From: Microcaldota archaeon
GTDB lineage: Archaea > Micrarchaeota > Micrarchaeia > Micrarchaeales > CABMGC01
Direction: 5' to 3'
Assembly: GCA_021821605.1 (NCBI GenBank)
Contig: JAKACG010000019.1
Coordinates: 1-11,209, forward strand
Length of the DNA: 11,209 nt
The position numbers and the translations under genes are program-made. Shown piece after piece: positions 1 through 5,909 of the stretch (positions are counted from its first letter, which is position 1; every line of letters begins with the position of its first letter). The notes under the pieces were generated by a model that was not told the DNA's origin, made no database searches, and worked only from the letters and a program-made list of their open reading frames with translations.

Positions 1-153
1 AAGAAAAGAATAGAACATCATAAAAAGATGATCGAATTATTATCAAAACATAACTCTAAAGGCTTAGACGCTCCTAGAAAAAAGAATGTAGAAAAAGCGT
101 ATAGGATATTGGAAGAATATGAATTTGTCCTTAAAAAGAAAGGTAAAAAGTAG
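1..153 (+). CDS. C-terminal fragment of an unidentified lysine-rich protein
   Basis: The reading frame is open from the first base of the window to a TAG at 151-153 and gives the last 50 residues of a protein that begins outside the window. The visible part is strongly basic: it contains HHKKMIELL, APRKKNVEKAYRILEEYEF and a lysine-rich end (VLKKKGKK), and it looks helical. Such basic tails are common in archaeal ribosome- or nucleic-acid-associated proteins, but no family is recognisable from this piece. The stop lies within ten bases of the start of the ferredoxin gene on the same strand, so the two are probably co-transcribed. That it is a real gene is inferred from the coding-like composition and this tight junction. 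Confidence 0.6.
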   Translation, partial: KKRIEHHKKMIELLSKHNSKGLDAPRKKNVEKAYRILEEYEFVLKKKGKK

Positions 154-162
154 GTGTATGAA

Positions 163-519
163 ATGCAAGTTTATGTAGAAAAACAAAAATGTACAGGATG
201 TTCGCATTGCCACGATGTATGTCCAGTAGCGGTTTTTGAGATGAAAAATAGGGATGCCAATGATGTCAATACAGATGTAGCTCCGCCTGAAGCGCAATGG
301 AAGGGCGTAACCGACCAGGCAGTAAAGGACAAGTGGTCTGGAAAAGATGATGGGCATAATCATTTTGCAAATTCAAATGACGGTAAAAGTGGTGGAATTT
401 CGGTAGCGTTGAATGGACCATCTTGCATATTCTGCCAGGCATGTCTAGTCCAGTGCGAAGGGGAGTGTATAGTAATAAGCGATGAAGCTGGAAGTATATA
501 CCATTCGGTTTATGAGTAA
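163..519 (+). CDS. Di-cluster [4Fe-4S] ferredoxin-like protein with a long insertion
   Basis: A small soluble electron carrier of about 118 residues. Motif I is C10-T-G-C13-S-H-C16-x3-C20-P, the classic CxxCxxCxxxCP signature. Motif II is C88-x2-C91-x2-C94-x3-C98, without the usual following proline and with an extra C102. Together they should bind two [4Fe-4S] clusters. About 67 residues separate the motifs, far more than in short bacterial 2[4Fe-4S] ferredoxins; the linker is hydrophilic and Asp/Asn/Gly-rich with an HNH. I chose ATG 163 because GGTG at 153-156 is a well-spaced ribosome binding site; a GTG at 154 would add three residues. A plausible role is electron acceptor for 2-oxoacid:ferredoxin oxidoreductase, also encoded in this window, but that pairing is inference. 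It follows the basic protein's stop directly, and a T-rich stretch at 520-534 may end the transcript. Confidence 0.88.
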   Translation: MQVYVEKQKCTGCSHCHDVCPVAVFEMKNRDANDVNTDVAPPEAQWKGVTDQAVKDKWSGKDDGHNHFANSNDGKSGGISVALNGPSCIFCQACLVQCEGECIVISDEAGSIYHSVYE

Positions 520-542
520 TTTTACTTTGTTTTGTAGTATAT

Positions 543-551
543 TTTTAAATA
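543..551 (+). promoter_or_regulatory. TATA-like box of valS
   Basis: An A/T-rich TTTTTAAATA-type element is centred about 27 bases upstream of the valS ATG, and there is no GGTG-like ribosome binding site in between. This geometry fits an archaeal leaderless transcript starting at or next to the start codon. It is seen in sequence only; no TSS data support it. Confidence 0.5.
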
Positions 552-573
552 TGTTGCATAACAATATACTGGT

Positions 574-2922
574 ATGAACGATAAATACAACCACAAAGAT
601 GTTGAAAAGAAGATAAGAGCATATTGGGCTGAAAATAAAATTTATGACTTTAAAAAAGATTCTAATAATATATATGCCATAGATACACCACCGCCAACTG
701 TTTCAGGGTTAATACATATAGGGCATGTTTTTTCTTATTCTCAAGCCGACTTCATAGCGCGATATAAGCGAATGAGAGGTTATGATGTTTTTTACCCGTT
801 CGGGCTCGATAACAATGGATTGCCTACTGAGATACTTGTTGAAAAGAAAAATAATGTTATTTCCGAAAATGTCGGAAGGGAGAAGTTTATAGAGCTTGTC
901 CAAACTAGCATAAAGGAATATGAAGAGATGTATATAAATATATGGAAACAGGTAGGAATATCTGTAGATTGGTCTTATTTTTATACAACAATAAGTAAGG
1001 AGGTTCAGCAGATATCGCAATACTCATTTTTAGAGCTTAATAAAATAGGTAGAGCATATAGGAAAGAAACTCCAACCATATGGTGCACTAAATGTAAAAC
1101 TGCATTATCGCAGATGGAACTTAAAGATAAAATATTAAAATCAAGTTTTGTCAAGATAAACTTTGGAGACGAAGTGATAATAGCGACCACACGTCCCGAA
1201 ATGCTTTCAGCATGTGTTGCAATTTTTATAAACCCAGAAGATGAAAAAAACAAGAAGCTCATAGGAAAAAAGGTAAAGGTGCCTATATTTGGACAGGAAA
1301 TAACCATAATGAGCGATAGAAGAGTCAATCCTAATAAAGGAACCGGCGTGGTTATGTCATGTACTTTTGGAGATCTTACAGATATAGATTGGTATAAAGC
1401 ATATAATCTTCCATTGAAAATAATTATAGATGAGAAAGCGAATATGCTTGAACCTCATTTTAAAGGTATGAAGATTAAAGAGGCCAGAAAGGCAATTATA
1501 GAAGAACTTAAGGCTAAGGGTTTGATATTAGAAGAAAAAGATATCGAGCATAACGTGAATGTTCATGAAAGATGCAATACAGAAATAGAATTTTTAGTTA
1601 AAAAGCAGTGGTATATAAAGTATCTAGACCTTAAAGAAAAGTTGCTTGAGTTAGGTGACCAGCTCAACTGGAATCCAGAATATATGAAAGTAAGATATGA
1701 TAACTGGGTAAAAGGTTTGCAATGGGACTGGTCTATATCAAGGCAAAGATTTTATGGGATACCATTTCCTGTGTGGTACTGTAAAAAATGCAATGAACCG
1801 ATCTTTGCTGAAAAAGATGAGCTTCCTGTAAATCCATTAAACACCAAACCTAAAAGAGCTTGCACCAACTGTGGATCAGTAGAAAGTATACCTGAAGAGG
1901 ACGTAATGGACACATGGGCTACCTCTTCATTAACGCCTTTGATAAATAAGAAATGGAGTCTTAAAGATGAAAGAAGCTCAGATATATACCCAATGTCATT
2001 GAGACCTCAAGCGCATGATATTATTTCATTTTGGCTATTCACAACTGTAGTCAAGTGTTTTCTGCATACTGGAAAATTACCATGGAAGGATGTGATGATA
2101 TCCGGTCACGCCTTGGATTCTAAAGGAAAACCTATGCATAAATCAGAAGGAAATATAATAGAACCAATACCAATAATAGAAAAATATGGAGCTGATGCAC
2201 TTAGATACTGGGCAAGTTCTTCTAAATTAGGTGAAGAGTCTCTTTTCCAAGAAAAGGACGTGATTACAGGTGCACGAATAGTGAACAAGCTATGGAACGT
2301 GGCAAAGTTTAGCCATAATATAAAATCAGATAGCGATATAGTTACCAATCCAATAGACAAATGGATATCATCAAAACTTATGTTGCTGATTAAAAAAAGT
2401 ACAGAGATGTTTGAGCAGTACAACTATGCCGGAGCTAAACGTGAAATAGAGTTGTTCTTCTGGGACTTCACCGACAACTATTTGGAGTACATCAAGCATA
2501 GAGTCTATAATAATATAGATAATCCTGGATATACGTTGAATAAGGTATTTTTTTCCTTGCTTACACTTTTTGCACCGTATCTGCCGTACATAACTGAAGA
2601 GATTTATCAAGAGTTATACAAAAATAATGAAGTAAAATCAATACATCTAAGTGCTTGGCCTACGTTTGATGAAAGAAGCTTTGATGAAAGTTCTTTTGAT
2701 AAAGGAGAAGTTGTTTCTAAAGTGATAAAGTACATCAGGTCATGGAAGCATGATAATAAAATAGCACTCAACGCAGAGATAAGTAAGATAATTATTGAAG
2801 GGGATATAGACAATGCGTATCTAGACGATATAAAAGGCATAATGAAAATTAAGGAAATTGAGTTTGGAAAAGGTAATCTTGAGATACCTGAAAGTAGTAT
2901 AAAAATAAGCATTAATAAATAG
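574..2922 (+). CDS. valS: Valyl-tRNA synthetase (archaeal type)
   Basis: Cytoplasmic class Ia aminoacyl-tRNA synthetase that charges tRNA-Val. The 782 residues are a compact archaeal length. In order: the HIGH signature within TVSGLIHIGH (residues 48-51); a first zinc-knuckle-like CTKC; the CP1 editing domain with ATTRPEM and the CTFGD motif; a second Cys-pair knuckle (YCKKC ... CTNCG); the archaeal DVMDTWATSS stretch; the KMSKS-loop equivalent, here KPMHKS at about 519-524 followed by EGN; then the anticodon-binding helical domain with the FAPYLPYITEEIYQ motif. The valine-specific editing motifs and overall order separate it from IleRS and LeuRS. The loop departs from KMSKS (Pro and His at positions 2 and 4, with the second Lys and Ser kept). 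It appears to be transcribed alone, convergent with the small membrane-protein gene downstream. Confidence 0.95.
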   Translation: MNDKYNHKDVEKKIRAYWAENKIYDFKKDSNNIYAIDTPPPTVSGLIHIGHVFSYSQADFIARYKRMRGYDVFYPFGLDNNGLPTEILVEKKNNVISENVGREKFIELVQTSIKEYEEMYINIWKQVGISVDWSYFYTTISKEVQQISQYSFLELNKIGRAYRKETPTIWCTKCKTALSQMELKDKILKSSFVKINFGDEVIIATTRPEMLSACVAIFINPEDEKNKKLIGKKVKVPIFGQEITIMSDRRVNPNKGTGVVMSCTFGDLTDIDWYKAYNLPLKIIIDEKANMLEPHFKGMKIKEARKAIIEELKAKGLILEEKDIEHNVNVHERCNTEIEFLVKKQWYIKYLDLKEKLLELGDQLNWNPEYMKVRYDNWVKGLQWDWSISRQRFYGIPFPVWYCKKCNEPIFAEKDELPVNPLNTKPKRACTNCGSVESIPEEDVMDTWATSSLTPLINKKWSLKDERSSDIYPMSLRPQAHDIISFWLFTTVVKCFLHTGKLPWKDVMISGHALDSKGKPMHKSEGNIIEPIPIIEKYGADALRYWASSSKLGEESLFQEKDVITGARIVNKLWNVAKFSHNIKSDSDIVTNPIDKWISSKLMLLIKKSTEMFEQYNYAGAKREIELFFWDFTDNYLEYIKHRVYNNIDNPGYTLNKVFFSLLTLFAPYLPYITEEIYQELYKNNEVKSIHLSAWPTFDERSFDESSFDKGEVVSKVIKYIRSWKHDNKIALNAEISKIIIEGDIDNAYLDDIKGIMKIKEIEFGKGNLEIPESSIKISINK

Positions 2923-2967
2923 CAATCTAACTACGAGAAGGTTTGCAAAATATCTCTCTTTATGCTT

Positions 2968-3282
2968 TTACAAAAATGATATAGCTCCTAAAAGCTTAAG
3001 CAGTGCCATAGCTCCAACACCGGGAAGACCGAATAAAGCAGTTGCGGCTAGTATAGGAAATGTAAGTGGTATTCCAAAGTTTAATACAAAATCTAGGATA
3101 AGCAGTGCTATTACACCAAGTATTATATTCACCACCAAGCCGATTATAAACTTTACAATTGACTTTCCTAAAGTTAAGATTATATAAATAAGAACTACAG
3201 CTAGAATTGCAAGTAAAATGTATGCTCCTAGAGCCGAAAGAGAAGATGAAAGTACAATCATCGGAAAGATAATGCTTAGCAT
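2968..3282 (-). CDS. Small BofA-like (SigmaK-processing inhibitor family) membrane protein
   Basis: A 104-residue, almost wholly hydrophobic protein with about three membrane segments: roughly residues 3-37 (possibly two short passes), 45-68 and 72-95. The pattern resembles the BofA family, which in archaea is a conserved small membrane protein of unknown role: a basic break (LGKSIVKF), then NIILGVIALLILDFVLNFGI, then a closing GLPGVGAMALLKLL. In Bacillus BofA regulates an intramembrane protease, but that function should not be carried over here because archaea have no sigma-K. The ATG at 3282 lies about 26 bases downstream of an A/T-rich TATA-like element read on the minus strand, consistent with leaderless translation. 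The gene is divergent from the RNase P RNA and shares a 32-base promoter region with it. Confidence 0.7.
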   Translation of the reverse strand: MLSIIFPMIVLSSSLSALGAYILLAILAVVLIYIILTLGKSIVKFIIGLVVNIILGVIALLILDFVLNFGIPLTFPILAATALFGLPGVGAMALLKLLGAISFL

Positions 3283-3314
3283 GATTTTATATACCTTGTA
3301 ATGTATAAATATAT
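3283..3314. promoter_or_regulatory. Compact bidirectional promoter (BofA-like gene / RNase P RNA)
   Basis: Only about 32 bases separate the minus-strand ATG at 3282 from the RNase P RNA 5' end at about 3315. On the plus strand TTTTATATA at 3285-3293 is centred about 26 bases before the RNA 5' end. On the minus strand the complement of TGTATAAATATA (about 3302-3313) is centred about 26 bases before the ATG. Both spacings are what archaeal TATA boxes show, so the two core promoters appear to interlock. This rests on sequence spacing only. Confidence 0.5.
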
Positions 3315-3558
3315 TGTGGTGCGCGGGTGACTCACGGCTATTATATGGCTGAGGAAGCTCCCTCCATGCAGAGACCGTATGGCTTAAGGCTTAATTCGGA
3401 GCAGAAACGATACCCTTTTTCAATACAAAAGCTATGACATTACGAGCGTTGAAGTAGGGATGAAACGTGCCGATGCGCGGTCAATGAGCATGCAAGGCGA
3501 AAATACGCCGCTTAGTCTAATGTCACCTAAAACAGAAGAGGGGCTACGGCGCACCACA
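3315..3558 (+). ncRNA. rnpB: RNase P RNA (compact archaeal form)
   Basis: Catalytic RNA of RNase P, which matures the 5' ends of tRNAs. The ends pair perfectly as helix P1: TGTGGTGCGC at 3315-3324 with GCGCACCACA at 3549-3558. Conserved region I is GAGGAAGCTCC at 3351-3361. Conserved region V is ACAGAAGAGGGGCTA at 3532-3546. A CR-III-like GGTCAATGAGCATGCAAGG...GAAA lies at about 3479-3502, preceded by GGGATGAAAC at 3457-3466. Helix P4 forms between 3356-3364 and 3538-3545 as eight pairs with a single bulged U at 3359, the universally conserved P4 feature. At about 244 nt it is shorter than most archaeal examples (roughly 250-450 nt). It lies between the BofA-like gene and an EF-like gene, and its own TATA box is at 3285-3293. 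The exact termini are inferred from P1. Confidence 0.93.
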
Positions 3559-3567
3559 CATATAAAA
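3559..3567 (+). promoter_or_regulatory. TATA-like box of the EF-Tu-domain-2-like gene
   Basis: CATATAAAAAA begins immediately after the 3' strand of RNase P helix P1 and is centred about 28 bases before the GTG at 3591. This favours a leaderless start at that GTG over the in-frame ATG at 3600, and suggests a transcript independent of the RNase P RNA. Confidence 0.4.
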
Positions 3568-3590
3568 AACCTTATGTCTAATTCTTATTT

Positions 3591-3947
3591 GTGAAGCGTA
3601 TGAATGAGCTTGACAATGCCATGGATGTGCTTGATACACTTGAAAAGAAAAAAAATGGAGGCACCTTTGAAGCTATAGATAAGAGATTGGACAAGATATA
3701 CATAGGAATGGTTGAACAGTTCTTCAATAAAATAAATGTTGTTGCGATAAAGCTTGAGGGAACATTAAAGGTAGGAGATGTTATAGAGATAGGAACCGAG
3801 GAGGACGCTATAAGGCAGCGTATTTCTAGCATGCAAATAGACAGACAAGATATAGAAACCGCTTATGAAGGCGACTCTGTAGGAATAAAATTAAAGCATA
3901 AGGTAGACCAAGGTAGCAATGTTTATAAAATAAATATAGATAAATAA
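3591..3947 (+). CDS. Translation elongation factor-like protein (EF-Tu domain 2-like beta barrel)
   Basis: A 118-residue protein whose C-terminal two-thirds, from about residue 36 (KIYIGMVEQFFNKINVVAIK), matches domain 2 of translational GTPases: a hydrophobic beta strand, then LKVGDVIEIG, a strand carrying SSMQIDRQDIETAYEGDSVGIKL, and a closing VYKI. Many archaea carry such a stand-alone barrel, annotated as translation elongation factor-like; its precise role is not established. There is no GTPase domain. The first ~35 residues are charged and probably helical (LDTLEKKKNGG), an addition to the usual barrel. The GTG at 3591 fits the upstream TATA-like box as a leaderless start; ATG 3600 would remove three residues. 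A pyrimidine-rich run just after the stop (about 3948-3960) could terminate transcription between this gene and the convergent one. Confidence 0.82.
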   Translation: MKRMNELDNAMDVLDTLEKKKNGGTFEAIDKRLDKIYIGMVEQFFNKINVVAIKLEGTLKVGDVIEIGTEEDAIRQRISSMQIDRQDIETAYEGDSVGIKLKHKVDQGSNVYKINIDK

Positions 3948-3991
3948 TTATTTTCTTTTCTGTGTAGAACCCAAGCAGACGATGATTTTTA

Positions 3992-4591
3992 TTATATCGT
4001 TCTGAAAACTTCCTTAAAAAAATTTAGCTCAGAATTGAGTACGCCTTCTGCCTTAGTGAGTGCTGTTCTAAACTTCTCCTTTAACTCAAGAGCAATCTTT
4101 GAGCCTTCTGAGGTTTCAATTTTCGGCGCGGCCACTTTATGGTCGATACGGACCCCAACCACCACACTGGCACCATAAGACGGGTCGACGAGCGCATCTA
4201 AGACGAAACGCATCTCGCCGTGGCGGGCATCATAGTCAGTAAGCACGGCGAGCGACAACGGCCGTGAGCCTTTGTAAACATAAACTGTCTTATCTATATC
4301 TTCCTTTCCTTGAATCAATTCTCCTTTATCATTGAAGGTATAGTATCCTGCCAGAGCAGAGCCTTTTTCTTCGATATAGAACCGGTTTCCTTTCAATTGT
4401 TTCTTAAGTTCTGGATTCTGATCTACTTTTACAAGTGCCTCTTGATAAGTCAATGCCCTGAAACCGTTCTGCTGAAGTAGACTCATTGAGTTTTTCTGAT
4501 TTGCCTCTATCTGGGCTATGAAAACTCCACTATTTCTTACTTCGTTGAACTGAACTTGCACTGTTTCTCTTGCCTTCATTCCGAGTGCCAT
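3992..4591 (-). CDS. Unidentified 199-residue protein with a GC-rich internal patch
   Basis: I do not recognise a family. The protein has a mixed, soluble look with no signal peptide or membrane segment. Residues about 43-100 (GFRALTYQEAL, KQLKGNRFYIEEKG, GYYTFNDKGELI) look like a small alpha/beta module with repeated aromatic strands. Residues about 108-157 (LSLAVLTDYDARHGEMRFVLD ... GASVVVGVRIDHKV) are a second module, and the tail is a charged amphipathic helix. DNA for residues about 108-157 (4121-4270) is 61% G+C by direct count, against clearly AT-rich DNA on both sides, with the frame intact. This suggests recent acquisition or recombination of that segment. The ATG at 4591 is supported by a TATA-like box about 33 bases upstream; a second ATG at codon 5 is possible. 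The gene is transcribed alone, convergent with the EF-like gene. Confidence 0.75.
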   Translation of the reverse strand: MALGMKARETVQVQFNEVRNSGVFIAQIEANQKNSMSLLQQNGFRALTYQEALVKVDQNPELKKQLKGNRFYIEEKGSALAGYYTFNDKGELIQGKEDIDKTVYVYKGSRPLSLAVLTDYDARHGEMRFVLDALVDPSYGASVVVGVRIDHKVAAPKIETSEGSKIALELKEKFRTALTKAEGVLNSELNFFKEVFRTI

Positions 4592-4975
4592 TATATCACA
4601 TTATTATTGAAGCAATTCTTATATTTAAAGCTTTCTTGCTTAATGACGTTGTGTAAAAGTTATTCTACGTAAAAACTGTATTCTGTATCAGAAGCCGCAA
4701 TTTTATCACTTCATATGCAAAGCCTTGCTTAATTCCTTTCTGCTCACTTTAAGCATTATGCTTTTCTCTGTAATAATCGCTGAAGATTTAGTCTTTAAGT
4801 CTTTTAAGCTACTAAAAACTTAATTTCAATGCTCTTAAAAGGTATGATGAATAGTATTATGAATCAGTTTGATACAGGTGATTTTAGGATTCATTATATA
4901 ATTACTTGTGGAACTAAATATACAACTGAACGTGCAACTTTTTCTAGGTAGCTATTTTCCAGAGCTATCAGAGCT
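4592..4975. other. 384-base non-coding stretch with possible decayed reading frame
   Basis: No convincing gene is present. On the minus strand a frame running from about 4808 to the TGA at 4706-4708 reads LKDLKTKSSAIITEKS then IMLKVSRKELSKALHMK, which looks protein-like. It has no proper start beyond an ATG at 4756 and is closed by a stop upstream, so it may be the remnant of a lost gene. At 4947-4969 GGTAGCT can pair with AGCTATC (one G-U) around a 9-base loop, just beyond the stop of the oxidoreductase beta gene. The promoter of the 3992-4591 gene lies at the low-coordinate end. I see nothing else: no tRNA and no repeat array. Confidence 0.4.
4619..4629 (-). promoter_or_regulatory. TATA-like box of the 3992-4591 gene
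   Basis: Read on the minus strand, CTTTAAATATAAG is centred about 33 bases upstream of the ATG at 4591. It would give a transcript starting a few bases before the start codon. There is no GGTG-like ribosome binding site between box and ATG. Confidence 0.4.
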
Positions 4976-5905
4976 TTATATATTTTCTTCTAATACGGCC
5001 TTTATGTTTTCTTGTGATGGCATTGCTTGTTTTACTAAAGGTCCATTCTTAAAAGAAAGCTCTAGCTCTTCATATGTAGGTCGTTGTGTTTTGTAGAACA
5101 GCCCTATAGGTATTTTTTCGTATTTTGTAACTACATCTTCGAACGCTCTTTCCATAGCCATATTTAGATTTGAAGGATCATGTCCTTGAGACTCGAGTTT
5201 GTAGATTCTTGGACGGAACCAATCATAAGTATTATCATGATTGAATGTAACGCATGGACTATAAATATCTATTAATGCAAAACCTTTGTGTTCAATGCCT
5301 CCTTTTATTAATTGAGTTAGATGTGCAGGATCTCCTGAGAAACCTCTTGCGACATAGGTAGCTCCTGCGCTTATTGCAAGAGCCATGGGATTGATTGGCA
5401 TCTCTATTACTCCAAATGGTGTTGATTTGGTTTTATGTCCTAACAACGCAGTTGGAGAGGTCTGACCAGTGGTAAGCCCATATGTTTCATTATCCATTAT
5501 TATATAGGTCATATCTAGATTTCTTCTTGCCGTATGGACTAGATGTCCTCCACCTATACCATATCCATCTCCATCGCCACCAGTACCAATTACAGTAAGA
5601 GCAGAATTTGCAAGCTTTATGCCCGTTGCTACAGGAAGCAAACGTCCGTGAAGACTATGAACACCATAAGTGCTAAATGAGTGAGGCATAGCTGAGCTGC
5701 AGCCTATACCAGATACTATGGCAACATTTTTCTTTTCTATATTAAGCTCTGTAAGAGCCTTGTTTATAGAGGCAAATACCGAGTAATCACCACAACCTGC
5801 GCACCAGATAGGTTTGTTGGTTGAGGTATATACCTGTTTTGTCTGTGCTCCTTGAGCTACATTTTTAATATTCTGAATATTCTGAGTTGTATTGTTTTCT
5901 ACCAT
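4976..5905 (-). CDS. 2-oxoacid:ferredoxin oxidoreductase, beta subunit
   Basis: Thiamine-diphosphate- and [4Fe-4S]-binding half of an enzyme that oxidatively decarboxylates 2-oxoacids (pyruvate, 2-oxoglutarate or relatives) to acyl-CoA and reduces ferredoxin. It has 309 residues. The WCAGCGDY motif supplies C35 and C38, GIGCSS gives C69 and SPCVTFNH gives C218. This four-Cys spacing closely matches the two-subunit Sulfolobus OFOR (C12, C15, C46, C197). The ThDP/metal site is GDGDGYGIGGGH at 110-121 followed by DNETYGLTTGQTSPT. The first ~24 residues are an Asn/Gln-rich extension. It is the second gene of the operon, starting four bases after the alpha stop, with a partial ribosome binding site (GTGAT) overlapping that stop. 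The substrate cannot be read from sequence. The C-terminal region carries no extra ferredoxin domain, so an external ferredoxin is needed. Confidence 0.93.
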   Translation of the reverse strand: MVENNTTQNIQNIKNVAQGAQTKQVYTSTNKPIWCAGCGDYSVFASINKALTELNIEKKNVAIVSGIGCSSAMPHSFSTYGVHSLHGRLLPVATGIKLANSALTVIGTGGDGDGYGIGGGHLVHTARRNLDMTYIIMDNETYGLTTGQTSPTALLGHKTKSTPFGVIEMPINPMALAISAGATYVARGFSGDPAHLTQLIKGGIEHKGFALIDIYSPCVTFNHDNTYDWFRPRIYKLESQGHDPSNLNMAMERAFEDVVTKYEKIPIGLFYKTQRPTYEELELSFKNGPLVKQAMPSQENIKAVLEENI

Positions 5906-5909
5906 AAAA

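Noticed and set aside
3961..4000. ACGAT / ATCGT inverted repeat between the convergent EF-like and 3992-4591 genes as a terminator
   Set aside because: The stem is only five pairs around a 12-base loop and overlaps the stop codon region. The pyrimidine run at 3948-3960 is the better candidate for the end of the EF-like transcript.
4843..4929. C/D box guide RNA (ATGATGA at 4843-4849 and CTGA near 4925)
   Set aside because: The boxes are too far apart for a normal archaeal C/D RNA and no good internal D'/C' pair or terminal stem is visible.
4908..5096. Plus-strand 62-codon open frame overlapping the end of the oxidoreductase beta gene
   Set aside because: Most of it is antisense to the well-conserved beta subunit, it has no ribosome binding site, and its product is serine-rich and low in similarity to anything recognisable.
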